Below are positions 34,578-44,356 of a stretch of 64,000 bases of DNA, piece by piece; within the stretch, counting starts at the first letter, position 1; every line of letters starts with the position of its first letter. Below the pieces are notes generated by a model, which ran no database searches, was not told the origin of the DNA, and was given only the letters and a program-made list of their open reading frames with translations. The position numbers and the translations under genes were made by a program. The stretch comes from Limnohabitans sp. 103DPR2 (lineage in GTDB: Bacteria > Pseudomonadota > Gammaproteobacteria > Burkholderiales > Burkholderiaceae_C): assembly GCF_001412575.1 (NCBI RefSeq), contig NZ_CP011834.1, positions 2,604,001 to 2,668,000 of the forward strand, in the 5' to 3' direction.

Positions 34578-36068
34578 ATGCACAAACCCTTTTCTACCGG
34601 CTTGGTCTGGTTTCGGCGAGATTTACGCGTTGCCGACAACACAGCCCTGTTTCATGCCCTCAAAAACTGCACCAAAGTGCAATGCGTGTTTGTCTTTGAC
34701 ACCGGCATCCTGAACGAGTTGCCCCGAAAAGACCGCCGGGTCGCCTTCATTCAAGCTTCTTTGGTCGAATTGGACCAATTGCTGCGCCAAGCCGCCCAAG
34801 AGGCAGGGCTTGACGCCAAAGCAGCCGCCCAAGTGGGTCTGATTGTGTTGCACGGTAATCCCATCCAAGAAATTACGGATCTTGCCAAGCAAATTGAGGC
34901 TCAGGCCGTCTTTGCCAACCACGACGACGAACCGGCCGCCTTGGCCCGCGATGCCCAAGTGCGCGGTGCCTTGGCCAACGCAGGCATTGCCCTGCACACC
35001 TACAAAGACCATGTGGTTTTCGAGCGACAAGAAGTGCTCACCTTGGCCGGCAACCCCTACACCGTGTTCACGCCTTACAAAAACGCTTGGCTCAAGAAGG
35101 TGCAGCCCCAAGATTTGGCGCCTCACCCCATTGCCGAGCACGCTGCGGCATTGGCGCCCCGCCCCAAAGCCCTCCAATTGCCAGTGCCGACTCTTCCTGA
35201 CATCGACTTCGAAGAAGTCGACCTCACAGCCTTGCACTACAAAACGGGCTTTTCTGGCGGCCAGGCTTTGCTAGAAGACTTTCTGCACCGCATCGACCGG
35301 TACGAAGAAACCCGCAATTTCCCAGCCGTCAAAGGCCCCAGTTATCTCAGTGTGCATTTGCGATTTGGCACCGTATCTGTCCGGCAATTGGCCCTCGAAG
35401 CATGGCGTCGCTACAAAACCAGTGAAGGGGCCAGTGTCTGGTTGTCCGAACTCATTTGGCGTGATTTTTACGCCCAAATCTTGGCCAACTTCCCCCACGT
35501 GGCCGAGCGAAGTTTCAAAGCCGAATACGACGCCATCCAATGGGACCACGGCCCCCACGGCAAAGCCCTGTTTGCCGCATGGTGCGAAGGCCGCACGGGC
35601 TACCCGCTGGTTGATGCGGCCATGGCCCAAATTAACCAAACGGGATATATGCACAACCGCCTGCGCATGGTGGTGGCCTCTTTCCTCACCAAAGACCTGG
35701 GGGTGGACTGGCGTTGGGGCGAAAAATACTTTGCCCAGCACCTCATCGACTTTGACCTCTCGGCCAACAATGGGGGCTGGCAATGGGCCAGCTCTAGCGG
35801 ATGCGATGCCCAGCCCTACTTTCGCATTTTCAACCCCGTCACGCAAAGCGAAAAGTTTGACCCGCAGGGCAAATTCATCAAACGGTATTTGCCGCAACTT
35901 GCGGGCTTACAAGGCGCAGACATCCATGCGCCATGGGATGCCAAACCACTGGCTTTGCAAGCGGCTGGGGTGACATTGGGAAAAGACTATCCCCTGCCCG
36001 TGGTGAACCACGCAGAGGCCCGAGAGAAAACGCTGGCGCGCTACGCCGTCGTCAAAAAAGCGTCCTAA
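34578..36068 (+). CDS. phrB: Deoxyribodipyrimidine photolyase (class I CPD)
   Basis: 496 residues. The N-terminal Rossmann antenna domain opens LVWFRRDLRVADNTALF. The C-terminal FAD domain carries the signatures EELIWRDFYAQIL-like WLSELIWRDFYAQ, TGYPLVDAAMAQINQTGYMHNRLRMVVASFLTKDL-type helices, and NGGWQWASSSGCDAQPYFRIFNP. It repairs UV-made cyclobutane dimers using blue light. This fits a surface-water or otherwise light-exposed life. It ends 28 bases before a convergent rubredoxin gene. Confidence 0.94.
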   Translation: MHKPFSTGLVWFRRDLRVADNTALFHALKNCTKVQCVFVFDTGILNELPRKDRRVAFIQASLVELDQLLRQAAQEAGLDAKAAAQVGLIVLHGNPIQEITDLAKQIEAQAVFANHDDEPAALARDAQVRGALANAGIALHTYKDHVVFERQEVLTLAGNPYTVFTPYKNAWLKKVQPQDLAPHPIAEHAAALAPRPKALQLPVPTLPDIDFEEVDLTALHYKTGFSGGQALLEDFLHRIDRYEETRNFPAVKGPSYLSVHLRFGTVSVRQLALEAWRRYKTSEGASVWLSELIWRDFYAQILANFPHVAERSFKAEYDAIQWDHGPHGKALFAAWCEGRTGYPLVDAAMAQINQTGYMHNRLRMVVASFLTKDLGVDWRWGEKYFAQHLIDFDLSANNGGWQWASSSGCDAQPYFRIFNPVTQSEKFDPQGKFIKRYLPQLAGLQGADIHAPWDAKPLALQAAGVTLGKDYPLPVVNHAEAREKTLARYAVVKKAS

Positions 36069-36096
36069 GCTCAGCCAGGCAACTGGGGGGGCCGTT

Positions 36097-36270
36097 TTAG
36101 ATGGCCACCATCTCAAAGTCTTCTTTGCGGGCGCCGCACTCTGGACAAGTCCAGTTCATGGGCACATCGGCCCAGGCGGTGCCGGGCGCAATGCCGTCCT
36201 CTGGGCAACCAGCGGCCTCGTCGTAAATCCAGCCGCAAATTAAGCACATCCAAGTTTTAGTATCTGTCAC
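36097..36270 (-). CDS. Rubredoxin
   Basis: A 57-residue protein read directly from the - strand. It has CLICGWIYDEA (Cys9, Cys12) and CPECGARKEDFEMV (Cys42, Cys45), the four ligands of a single iron. The stop is at 36097 and the GTG at 36270 is the likely start; an ATG lies just before the first Cys but would remove the usual KTW start. Rubredoxins pass single electrons to hydroxylases or oxygen-scavenging enzymes. No partner is evident. It is divergent from the ThiD-like gene, an arrangement I recall from other Burkholderiales. Confidence 0.92.
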   Translation of the reverse strand: MTDTKTWMCLICGWIYDEAAGCPEDGIAPGTAWADVPMNWTCPECGARKEDFEMVAI

Positions 36271-36327
36271 AGTGTGGCACCGGTGTCGAATAGAATGAAA
36301 CGATTGTATCGGGCTTCACTGTAACCC

Positions 36328-37272
36328 ATGACCACTTCTTTACCTCCGTCAGATGCCCCCGATCTGGCCAACGACAGCGAAGACGACGCGTCAATTGCCT
36401 GTGTCTTGGTGTTCAATGCCAGCGACCCCAGCGGCGCCAGCGGCATCAGTGCCGACGTTCTGGCCATCGCTTCGGTGGGTGCGCACGCCCTGCCCGTCCT
36501 CACTGGTGCCTACGCCAAAGACACCGCACAAACATTCGACTTTTTCCCTTTGCCCGAAGAGGCTGTCGGCGACCAAGCCCGCGCCATCTTGGAAGATGTA
36601 CCCCCTCAGGTCATCAAAGTTGGCTTTGCCGGCAGCGCCGAAAACATCAGCATCATTGCTGAACTCACGGCCGACTACGACGGCGTGCCGGTGGTGGCCT
36701 ACATGCCCAACCTGTCTTGGTGGGAAGACGACCAAATCGACCAGTACCTCGATGCCTTTCGCGAACTGTTGTTGCCGCAAACCAGCGTGTTGGTGGGCCA
36801 TCACAGCACTTTGCGCCGCTGGCTCTTGCCCGACTGGTCGAGCGAAAAAAATCCAGGCCCCCGCGACATTGCCAAAGCGGCATCTGAGTTGGGCGTACCC
36901 TACACCTTGGTCACGGGCCTTACAGCCTCTGACCAGCACATCGACAACGTCTTGGCCACACCCGAAACCGTGGTGGGTCATGAAAAATTTGAACGCATCG
37001 AAGCTGTGTTCAGCGGCGCAGGCGAAACCCTGTCCGCCGCACTGGCGGCCTTGATTGCCACTGGCCTCGATTTATCCGTGGCGGCCAGCGAAGCTTTGCA
37101 CTACCTCGACCGTTGCCTAGACGAGGGTTTTCGCCCGGGCATGGGTCACGTCATTCCCGATAGACTCTTCTGGGCTTTACCCGAGTCCGAAGAGGGCGAA
37201 GAAGGCGATGAAGGCGGCCCCGACATGAACGCCGATTTTTTTGAAATGCCGATCAATGAAACCAAACACTGA
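36328..37272 (+). CDS. ThiD-like hydroxymethylpyrimidine kinase homologue with altered catalytic motifs
   Basis: A 314-residue protein of the ribokinase fold. [28 protein letters not shown] (residues 30-57) clearly recalls ThiD. However, the GTGC anion-hole motif expected near the end reads GAGE (230-233), the usual NxxE metal motif is missing, and the usual VAQN stretch reads AKDT. The N- and C-termini carry acidic extensions. It could be a degenerate or repurposed kinase. It overlaps the start of hemL by 17 bases and so may be co-translated with it. Confidence 0.78.
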   Translation: MTTSLPPSDAPDLANDSEDDASIACVLVFNASDPSGASGISADVLAIASVGAHALPVLTGAYAKDTAQTFDFFPLPEEAVGDQARAILEDVPPQVIKVGFAGSAENISIIAELTADYDGVPVVAYMPNLSWWEDDQIDQYLDAFRELLLPQTSVLVGHHSTLRRWLLPDWSSEKNPGPRDIAKAASELGVPYTLVTGLTASDQHIDNVLATPETVVGHEKFERIEAVFSGAGETLSAALAALIATGLDLSVAASEALHYLDRCLDEGFRPGMGHVIPDRLFWALPESEEGEEGDEGGPDMNADFFEMPINETKH

Positions 37273-38563
37273 CCTCAACGACACCCTGTTCGAACGCGCA
37301 CGCCAAGTTATTCCTGGCGGTGTGAACTCACCTGTTCGCGCCTTCCGCGCAGTGGGCGGCACACCCCGTTTTGTGAAGCGCGCTGAGGGCGCTTACTTCT
37401 GGGATGCCAACGGCAAAAAATACATCGACTACATCGGCTCTTGGGGCCCGATGATCTTGGGTCATGGCCACCCCGCCGTTTTAGAAGCCGTGCAAAAAGC
37501 TGCGCTCGATGGCTTCTCGTTTGGCGCCCCCACCGAGCGCGAAGTCGAGTTGGTGGAAGCCTTGCTCAAGCTGGTCCCCTCCATGGACATGGTGCGCTTG
37601 GTCAGCTCGGGCACCGAAGCCGGCATGAGTGCATTGCGCTTGGCCCGCGGCGCCACAGGTCGCAGCAAAATCATCAAGTTTGAAGGCTGCTACCACGGCC
37701 ACGCCGATGCCCTCTTGGTCAAAGCCGGTTCGGGCTTGGCTACGTTTGGCAACCCCACCAGTGCAGGCGTCCCCCCTGAAGTGGTGCAACACACCTTGGT
37801 GCTCGAGTACAACAACATCGAGCAATTGGAAGAAGCCTTCAAAATTCACGGCAACGAGTTGGCGTGTCTGATGATCGAGCCCATCGCTGGCAACATGAAC
37901 TTTGTGCGCGCCAGCGTGCCTTTCATGAAACGCTGCCGCGAACTCTGCAGTCAATACGGCGCCTTGTTGGTGTTTGACGAAGTGATGACCGGTTGCCGCG
38001 TCGCCTTGGGCAGCGCGCAAAGTGTTTATGCCAAAAGCATTCCTGGCTTCGAGCCCGACATGACCGTCATGGGCAAAGTGATTGGCGGCGGCATGCCTTT
38101 GGCTGCCTTCGGTGGCAAGCGCGCCGTCATGGAGCAACTGGCACCTTTGGGCCCTGTGTACCAAGCGGGTACTTTGAGCGGCAATCCTGTGGCCACCGCG
38201 TGCGGCTTGGCCACCTTGGCCGAAATCAGCAAGCCTGGTTTCTTTGATGCGCTGAGTGCTCGCACACGTTCATTGGTGGATGGCCTGTCGGCTGCAGCAG
38301 CGGCAGAAGGTGTTCCCTTTGCAGGCGACTGCGAAGGCGGCATGTTTGGATTCTTCTTGCTGCCCACCTTGCCCAGCAACTACCCCCAAGTGATGAAGAC
38401 CGATGGCAGCAAGTTCAACACCTTGTTCCACGGCTTGCTAGACCGCGGCGTGTACATTGCGCCAGCGCTTTACGAAGCTGGCTTTGTGAGCGGTGCACAC
38501 ACTGCGCAGGACATTGCCGACACAGTGAGCGCAGCGCGCGAGATCTTCAAGACGCTCGCCTAA
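37256..38563 (+). CDS. hemL: Glutamate-1-semialdehyde 2,1-aminomutase
   Basis: 435 residues from the ATG at 37256; an earlier start at 37241 is possible. PLP-fold motifs are [52 protein letters not shown], and [15 protein letters not shown] with the PLP-binding Lys nearby. It makes 5-aminolevulinate in the C5 heme route. The start overlaps the ThiD-like gene. A terminator overlaps the stop codon. Confidence 0.95.
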   Translation: MKPNTDLNDTLFERARQVIPGGVNSPVRAFRAVGGTPRFVKRAEGAYFWDANGKKYIDYIGSWGPMILGHGHPAVLEAVQKAALDGFSFGAPTEREVELVEALLKLVPSMDMVRLVSSGTEAGMSALRLARGATGRSKIIKFEGCYHGHADALLVKAGSGLATFGNPTSAGVPPEVVQHTLVLEYNNIEQLEEAFKIHGNELACLMIEPIAGNMNFVRASVPFMKRCRELCSQYGALLVFDEVMTGCRVALGSAQSVYAKSIPGFEPDMTVMGKVIGGGMPLAAFGGKRAVMEQLAPLGPVYQAGTLSGNPVATACGLATLAEISKPGFFDALSARTRSLVDGLSAAAAAEGVPFAGDCEGGMFGFFLLPTLPSNYPQVMKTDGSKFNTLFHGLLDRGVYIAPALYEAGFVSGAHTAQDIADTVSAAREIFKTLA

Positions 38564-38587
38564 GTTTCGAGCTTAGGCGTCGGTTTT
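38557..38587 (+). terminator. Terminator after hemL
   Basis: Arms CGCCTAAG (38557-38564) and CTTAGGCG (38572-38579) form a perfect 8-bp stem over a 7-base loop, followed by CGG and TTTT. The left arm includes the hemL stop codon. Confidence 0.7.
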
Positions 38588-39569
38588 ATGACTCGCGGGT
38601 AATGCCCGTTTCCTTGACGATCTTGGTCATCAGCTCACGGTCGGCAAGGAACACTTTGTTGAAGGCGTCTAGGTTCCACTGAGGCGAATCCATGCCCAAT
38701 GCCAGCAAACGCTCTTTGACATCTTTGTTGCCAATGATTTTGTTGACGGCAGCATTGATCTTTTCTTGAATGGCTACGGGCGTGGCTGCAGGCGCCAGCA
38801 AACCAAACCACGATTCAAAGTGGAAACCTGCCAAACCCGATTCCGCCAGGGTGGGAATGTTGGGCAACAAAGCTGAGCGTTTTTTGGACGTGATGCCAAT
38901 CACGCGAAGGCGCGTGTCTTGCAAATAAACACCCACACCTGCCGTAGGCACAATGACTGCGTTGCCGCGCCCACCTGACACATCCGTCACGGCCTCAGCG
39001 GTTCCTTTGTAAGGCACGTGCACCATGTCGATGTCGGCCGTCTTGGCAAAGTAGGCCATGGCCAAGTGCGTAGAGCTGCCCACACCTGCAGAGTTGTAAT
39101 TGAGCACACCCGGTTTGCTCTTGGCATATTGAATGAACTCACCCGCAGTTTTCACAGGCACGCTGGCGTTGACCATCAGGATGTAGCTCTGATTGCCAAT
39201 GTTGGCCACCGGCGCAAATTCTTTCACAGGTTCGTAAAACGGACGTGCGCCCATGGCCGCTGTCACAAAGTGACTGGAGGCTGCCATGAGCAAAGTTTTG
39301 CCATCCGGTGCCGCTTTGGAAACAAAGGCGGTGCCAATGGCGCCGCCTGCACCGGGCTTGCTTTCGATGATCCAATTTTGGCCAGTCTCTTGTGACAACT
39401 CTTGCTGAATGGCACGGGCTGGCATTTCACGTGCACCGCCGGGTGCAAACGGCACGATGATGCGCGACACACCACCCGATTGCGCAAAGGCTTTGCCCAA
39501 TCCAGCTGACAACAAGGCTGCCAACATGAGTTGGCGACGACCTAAAAAGTTTTCTTTGAATTGCATCAT
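38586..39569 (-). CDS. Bug/TctC-family substrate-binding protein
   Basis: 327 residues. The N-terminus has a twin-arginine-like signal (GRRQLMLAALLSAGLG) to about residue 29. The mature domain shows SRIIVPFAPGGAREMPARA and VPYKGTAEAVTDVSGGRGNAV. The ATG at 39569 overlaps the stop of the decarboxylase-like gene as ATGA, so the two are translationally coupled; an ATG at 39566 is also possible. It probably supplies an aromatic acid to the enzymes encoded just upstream, but the ligand is unknown and no TctAB genes are present. Confidence 0.88.
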   Translation of the reverse strand: MMQFKENFLGRRQLMLAALLSAGLGKAFAQSGGVSRIIVPFAPGGAREMPARAIQQELSQETGQNWIIESKPGAGGAIGTAFVSKAAPDGKTLLMAASSHFVTAAMGARPFYEPVKEFAPVANIGNQSYILMVNASVPVKTAGEFIQYAKSKPGVLNYNSAGVGSSTHLAMAYFAKTADIDMVHVPYKGTAEAVTDVSGGRGNAVIVPTAGVGVYLQDTRLRVIGITSKKRSALLPNIPTLAESGLAGFHFESWFGLLAPAATPVAIQEKINAAVNKIIGNKDVKERLLALGMDSPQWNLDAFNKVFLADRELMTKIVKETGITRES

Positions 39570-40501
39570 TTTCCTAACAGGTCACGGGTTTCATCAAACA
39601 ATTCGTCCACCGAATAAGGTCTGGGAATCAAACCTTGTTGGTAGGTGTAGCGAATCAACACCTCAAGGGCTTTTCGGTTGGGCTCAATGCCAAACGGCGT
39701 GAGGTCCATCTCGCCCTTGACAGCGTGCACGCTGCGGCGAGGGTTCTCGTCTTTGGCCATGGCTTTGCTTTGAGCCAGAACTTGATACACCTCTTGGATC
39801 ACATCAGGGCGGTCTTTGCACAGGTCCATGTCGATGGCCATCATGTGATTGATGGGCAACATTTGCAAACGACGACTCCAAGCTTGCGCGGCATCGTGCG
39901 GATCAGGGAGCACCGGCTGCAATCGTGGATCGTCTGGCAAGTCGCTGCCAATGATGGCCGCATCGAGTTCGCCCGACAACAGCATGTCGACCATCTTGCT
40001 GCCTTCTGGCGCACGCTCAAAACCCTTGGGGTCTGGAAACTCGGCCAAGTGGCCATGCTCAAACGTCACCCATTGCACTTTGGGCAAGTCCACACCGTAG
40101 TCGTTGGCCAACACACCGCGCACCCACGTGACAGTGGTTTGGGCATGCGCACGAATGCCCACGCGTTTGCCATTGAGTTGGGCCACCGTTACTTTGCCGC
40201 GCTCAGCGTTGTACACCAAGCAGTGGTGTTGGAAGCGGCCTTCGCCCACCACCGCAGGCAACAGTGCCAAGGGTTTGCCGTAGGCTTTGGCTTGCAAGTA
40301 AGTCACCAGGGCCAATTCTGCGACGTCAAATTCCAGTTCGCGTACCACGCGTTTGAACGCACGGTTGGGCGTTTTGACGGGGTCAAATTCAAAATCAAAC
40401 AGCTTGGGCCGCAACACGCCGTTTTTCAAAGCCATGGTGTTGGGGTAATCGCCCAACAGGGTTTTGAGTTTGAGTTTTTCGGGTTTTAAATGAAAAGACA
40501 T
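39566..40501 (-). CDS. 4,5-dihydroxyphthalate decarboxylase-like protein (periplasmic-binding fold)
   Basis: A 311-residue protein with the PBP2-like fold of the Pht5 family, without a signal peptide. Landmarks are LKTLLGDYPNTMALKNG, FDVAELALVTYLQAKAYG, LPAVVGEGRFQHHCLVYNA, GKRVGIRAHAQTTVTWVRG and the late SGELDAAIIGSD. It is distantly similar to the protein at 45834. It may be a decarboxylase of a dihydroxylated aromatic acid. It follows the amidohydrolase gene by 5 bases and overlaps the Bug gene, so the three form one operon. Confidence 0.75.
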   Translation of the reverse strand: MSFHLKPEKLKLKTLLGDYPNTMALKNGVLRPKLFDFEFDPVKTPNRAFKRVVRELEFDVAELALVTYLQAKAYGKPLALLPAVVGEGRFQHHCLVYNAERGKVTVAQLNGKRVGIRAHAQTTVTWVRGVLANDYGVDLPKVQWVTFEHGHLAEFPDPKGFERAPEGSKMVDMLLSGELDAAIIGSDLPDDPRLQPVLPDPHDAAQAWSRRLQMLPINHMMAIDMDLCKDRPDVIQEVYQVLAQSKAMAKDENPRRSVHAVKGEMDLTPFGIEPNRKALEVLIRYTYQQGLIPRPYSVDELFDETRDLLGK

Positions 40502-40506
40502 ACTGC

Positions 40507-41403
40507 TTAGCCCTTGTTCAGATCTGGGTACAAGGCATGCGCCGTACCGGAGTAAATCCAGCGTTGGTCTTCCAAGGTCAATGACGCTGTGGCCTCGAGG
40601 GCTTCTTGCAAATGCTTTGTCAAACCACCGGCAGACGCTGGGAAGTTAGAGCCCCATGCGATGCGCTTGGCACCAAAGGCGCTGACCACTGCTTTGCAGA
40701 AGGAGGCCTGTGTGGCTTTGCCTTCTTTGGATTCACGCACATTGTGGGTGGTGAATTTGAAATTCAAATTCTCGTACTTGGCCAGTGCAAACAAGCTGGC
40801 AGCTTGCGCGTATGGCGCCCCCTCTTCCAACACAGGGCGGGCGAAGTGGTCTAGCAAGACGATGGCTTTGGGGAACTGCTTCAGGAGAGTTTCGAGTTGA
40901 GGCAATCCATCGGCTCGCAGTTGCACGCACATGGGAATCTTGTGCTGGGAGATGTACTCCCAAACGGGAAAGCTGCGGGGGTCGTCCAAACGCACGCTGT
41001 GGTCTGCGGCGGTATGACCGGCAATGAAAACGCGGGTGCCGCTGAGACCTTCGTCTTTCCAACGTTTCACTTGCGCCACGGCATCGGCTTGCAAGGTGTC
41101 AACGGAATAGACGCCCACAAACTGTGAGGGGTTGGCTTTGACACAGTCCAGGGTGTAGCTGTTGTCATGGCCGTAGCAGGTGGAAGCTTGCACCAAAATG
41201 GACTTGGCCACACCGGCTTCTTTCATGGCCTGGGCCATGCCCGCGCCATTGACGGGACGTTCTTTGGACCAATCGGATTGCTTGCCGCCCATAGGCGCCA
41301 GAGGATAGCGAACGGGGTCGTCCGCAATCACGTGGCTGTGCGAGTCCACCACGGGCACGCCCAGTGAAATGGACGTCAAAGGGGAAGATGTAGATGCAGT
41401 CAT
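40507..41403 (-). CDS. Amidohydrolase-2 family TIM-barrel hydrolase
   Basis: 298 residues. It begins VDSHSHVIADDPVRYPLAPMGG, with the metal-binding His-x-His, then SILVQASTCYGHDNSYTLD, IVLLDHFARPV and IAWGSNFPASAGG, as in the LigI/2-pyrone-4,6-dicarboxylate lactonase and related hydrolases. It would open a lactone ring or decarboxylate an aromatic acid in the cytoplasm. Lack of a signal peptide supports that. It heads the operon with the decarboxylase-like and Bug genes. Confidence 0.85.
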   Translation of the reverse strand: MTASTSSPLTSISLGVPVVDSHSHVIADDPVRYPLAPMGGKQSDWSKERPVNGAGMAQAMKEAGVAKSILVQASTCYGHDNSYTLDCVKANPSQFVGVYSVDTLQADAVAQVKRWKDEGLSGTRVFIAGHTAADHSVRLDDPRSFPVWEYISQHKIPMCVQLRADGLPQLETLLKQFPKAIVLLDHFARPVLEEGAPYAQAASLFALAKYENLNFKFTTHNVRESKEGKATQASFCKAVVSAFGAKRIAWGSNFPASAGGLTKHLQEALEATASLTLEDQRWIYSGTAHALYPDLNKG

Positions 41404-41449
41404 GGGGCCTTGGATGCGAGATTTCGCTTGAGTCTGAACAGGCTCACAT

Positions 41450-41471
41450 CATGCCTTTTTTCAAAGGCATG
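41450..41471. repeat. Perfect inverted repeat between purH end and the amidohydrolase operon
   Basis: CATGCCTTT and AAAGGCATG form a perfect 9-bp stem over TTTC. No T-run follows on either strand, so it is not a typical terminator. It lies 47 bases before the amidohydrolase start and could be an operator for that operon. Confidence 0.5.
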
Positions 41472-41493
41472 TTGCTCTACAAAATTTCACATC

Positions 41494-43074
41494 TCAATGA
41501 CGGAAGTGGCGCACGCCCGAGAAGACCATGGCCACACCGCGCTCGTCGGCCGCCGCAATCACTTCGGCATCGCGCATGGAGCCGCCCGGCTGAATGACGC
41601 AATTGGCACCGGCGTCCACCACCACGTCCAAACCGTCTCGGAACGGGAAGAAGGCATCGCTGGCCACCACCGTGTTTTGCAAACTCAAACCAGCATGGCC
41701 GGCTTTGATGCTGGCGATGCGCGCAGAGTCCAAGCGGCTCATCTGGCCTGCGCCCACACCCATGGTCATGCCATTGGCACAGAACACAATGGCATTGCTC
41801 TTCACGTACTTGGCCACTTTCCAGGCAAACAACAAGTCTTGCAGCTGCGCGGGTGTGGGCTGCACTTTGGTGACCACTTTGAGGTCGGCCAATTGCAGCT
41901 CGTGGTTGTCGGCGGTTTGAATCAGCAAGCCTGAACCCACGCGCTTGATGTCTTGTGAGTTGCGACCTTGCTCGAAGGGGGTGCCGCCTTCTTTGAATTC
42001 GGGCAAGGCAATTTGCAACACGCGCACATTGGCTTTGGCTTTGAAAATTTCCAGGGCTTCGGGTGAATAAGCGGGTGCCATCAACACCTCAACAAACTGC
42101 TTGCTGATTTGTTGCGCTGCCGCAGCGTCCACGATGCGGTTCAGCGCAATGATGCCGCCAAACGCGGATGTGGGATCAGTTTGGAAAGCTTTGCTGTAGG
42201 ACTCGAGTGCATTCGCACCCACTGCCACGCCGCAAGGGTTGGCGTGCTTCACGATCACGCAAGCCGCTTCTGAAAAGCTCTTGACGCATTCCCAAGCCGC
42301 ATCGGCATCGGCAATGTTGTTGTAAGACAGCTCTTTGCCCTGCAGCTGCACAGCTGTGACCAGTGAGCCAGGCGCTGGATACAAGTCGCGGTAGAAGGCG
42401 GCTGTTTGATGCGGATTCTCACCGTAGCGCAAGTCTTGCAACTTCACAAAGCGGCCATTGGACTGCGCTGGGTATTCGGTGCGAGTGCCGTCTTCCAAGT
42501 TGTAAGAAGACAGGTAATCGCTGATGGCGGCGTCGTAATTGCTGATGCGGTTGAAGGCAGCGACAGACAATGCAAAGCGTGTTTTCTCAGACACTTTGCC
42601 GCTGGCTTTGAGCTCATCAATCACAGTGGCGTATTGCGATGCGTCGGTGAGTACGGCCACATCTTTCCAGTTCTTGGCGGCACTGCGAACCATGGCCGGA
42701 CCGCCAATGTCGATGTTTTCAATGGCATCTTCCAAGGTGCAACCTGGCTTGGCCACCGTGGCTTCAAAGGGGTACAAATTGACGATGAGTAAATCGATGG
42801 TTTGAATGCCGTGCTCTTTCAAAGCGGCCATGTGCTCAGGCACGTCGCGACGTGCCAACAAACCACCATGCACTTTAGGGTGCAAAGTTTTCACGCGGCC
42901 GTCCAGCATTTCTGGAAACTCAGTGACTTGCGCCACTTCGGTCACGGGCAGGCCTTGCTCAGCCAACAACTTGGCTGTACCGCCTGTAGACACCAACTCC
43001 ACCTTCAGCGCATGCAGCGCTTTGGCGAGTTCGACGATGCCAGTTTTGTCAGAGACAGAAATCAGTGCTTTCAT
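41494..43074 (-). CDS. purH: Bifunctional AICAR transformylase / IMP cyclohydrolase
   Basis: 526 residues from the ATG at 43074; the frame runs to 43143 but overlaps fis. The cyclohydrolase domain shows [18 protein letters not shown] and [16 protein letters not shown]. The transformylase domain carries [36 protein letters not shown] and [11 protein letters not shown]. It catalyses the last two steps of purine synthesis. It is 5 bases after fis in the usual dusB-fis-purH block. Confidence 0.95.
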   Translation of the reverse strand: MKALISVSDKTGIVELAKALHALKVELVSTGGTAKLLAEQGLPVTEVAQVTEFPEMLDGRVKTLHPKVHGGLLARRDVPEHMAALKEHGIQTIDLLIVNLYPFEATVAKPGCTLEDAIENIDIGGPAMVRSAAKNWKDVAVLTDASQYATVIDELKASGKVSEKTRFALSVAAFNRISNYDAAISDYLSSYNLEDGTRTEYPAQSNGRFVKLQDLRYGENPHQTAAFYRDLYPAPGSLVTAVQLQGKELSYNNIADADAAWECVKSFSEAACVIVKHANPCGVAVGANALESYSKAFQTDPTSAFGGIIALNRIVDAAAAQQISKQFVEVLMAPAYSPEALEIFKAKANVRVLQIALPEFKEGGTPFEQGRNSQDIKRVGSGLLIQTADNHELQLADLKVVTKVQPTPAQLQDLLFAWKVAKYVKSNAIVFCANGMTMGVGAGQMSRLDSARIASIKAGHAGLSLQNTVVASDAFFPFRDGLDVVVDAGANCVIQPGGSMRDAEVIAAADERGVAMVFSGVRHFRH

Positions 43075-43079
43075 TTTTT

Positions 43080-43316
43080 TCACTTCAAAAGTTTGTGTTC
43101 GATCAGTTTCTTGCGCAGCGTGTTGCGGTTCAAGCCCAGCCACTCGGCAGCGCGCGATTGGTTTTGGTCGGCTTGTTGCATGACCACATCCAGCAATGGT
43201 TTTTCAACGGCATTCAACAGCATGTCGTACATGCCGTGAGGTTCTACGCCGTCCATGTCTTGAAAGTAAGCGTTCAAGCTGTCGCGAATGCACTCTTCTA
43301 TTTTCTTCTTGCTCAT
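43080..43316 (-). CDS. fis: Fis-family nucleoid-associated DNA-binding protein
   Basis: 78 residues, slightly shorter than E. coli Fis. The C-terminal helix-turn-helix reads [25 protein letters not shown], and the N-terminal part supplies the dimerising helices. It bends DNA and modulates transcription and recombination. It overlaps the dusB stop by 4 bases, as in many proteobacteria. Confidence 0.93.
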   Translation of the reverse strand: MSKKKIEECIRDSLNAYFQDMDGVEPHGMYDMLLNAVEKPLLDVVMQQADQNQSRAAEWLGLNRNTLRKKLIEHKLLK

Positions 43317-44356
43317 TCCATCGTCTCCAGCGCCATGTCAGGCTGAATGCCCGCCACAGCCTTTGGCATGCGCTCGATGCGCGCTGCCATCTCTTCAAAA
43401 AAATCTGCCACCGCGCGCGATTGCAATTCAGCCGTTTCCAAGGTGTTCATGTGGTCTCTGAACACATCACCCCCTGGCAAATCACGGACGTACCAGCCAA
43501 TGTGTTTGCGCGCAGAACGCACACCGGTCAGTTCGCCGTACAAGCCATAGTGGTCTTGCAAATGGTCGAGCAATGCACGCTTCACCTCTGCCACCAAGGG
43601 CGGCGCCAAGTGTTCACCCGTGGCAAGGAAATGAACGATCTCGCGGAAGATCCAAGGACGACCTTGGGCTGCGCGGCCCACCATGAGGGCATCCGCACCG
43701 GTGTACTTTAAAACGTGCAGTGCTTTTTCAGGTGAATCAATGTCGCCATTGGCCACCACCGGAATTTTGACGGCTGCTTTCACGGCGGCCACGGTGTCGT
43801 ATTCGGCAAAGCCTTTGTAGCCTTGCTCGCGAGTGCGTCCATGCACAGTCACCATTTGAATGCCCACACTTTCAAAGGCTTTGGCCAAGGTGAGCGCATT
43901 CTTTTCTGTGTTGCACCATCCGGTGCGCATCTTCAAGGTGACGGGCACACCGCGCGGCGCACATGCGGCCACCACGGCTTCTGCAATTTCAATCGCCAAG
44001 CTTTCGTTTTGCATGAGCGCAGAGCCCGCCCATTTGTTGCAAACTTTTTTAGCGGGGCAACCCATGTTGATGTCAATGATCTGCGCACCCTGATCGATGT
44101 TGTAAGCGGCGGCCTCCGCCATCATGGGCGCATCGGTGCCCGCAATTTGCACCGCAATAGGACCTGGCTCGCCATCGTGGTTGGCACGGCGCGAGGTCTT
44201 CAAACTTTTCCACAAGTCTTTGCGGGACGTGACCATTTCGCTCACGGCATAGCCCGCGCCAAACTGTCTGCACAGCTGGCGAAAAGGCCTGTCGGTGACG
44301 CCGGCCATCGGCGCCACAAACACAGCATTGGGCAAGACATAAGGTCCAATTTGCAT
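43313..44356 (-). CDS. dusB: tRNA-dihydrouridine synthase B
   Basis: 347 residues. The FMN barrel opens FVAPMAGVTDRPFRQLCRQFGA and contains DINMGCPAKKVCNKWAGSALM with the catalytic Cys, and GDIDSPEKALHVLKYTGADALMVGRAAQGRPW near the C-terminal phosphate site. It reduces uridines in tRNA. Its mRNA leader is very C-rich, with no Shine-Dalgarno sequence visible, and a G-run stretch on the + strand sits directly before the start codon. Confidence 0.95.
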   Translation of the reverse strand: MQIGPYVLPNAVFVAPMAGVTDRPFRQLCRQFGAGYAVSEMVTSRKDLWKSLKTSRRANHDGEPGPIAVQIAGTDAPMMAEAAAYNIDQGAQIIDINMGCPAKKVCNKWAGSALMQNESLAIEIAEAVVAACAPRGVPVTLKMRTGWCNTEKNALTLAKAFESVGIQMVTVHGRTREQGYKGFAEYDTVAAVKAAVKIPVVANGDIDSPEKALHVLKYTGADALMVGRAAQGRPWIFREIVHFLATGEHLAPPLVAEVKRALLDHLQDHYGLYGELTGVRSARKHIGWYVRDLPGGDVFRDHMNTLETAELQSRAVADFFEEMAARIERMPKAVAGIQPDMALETME

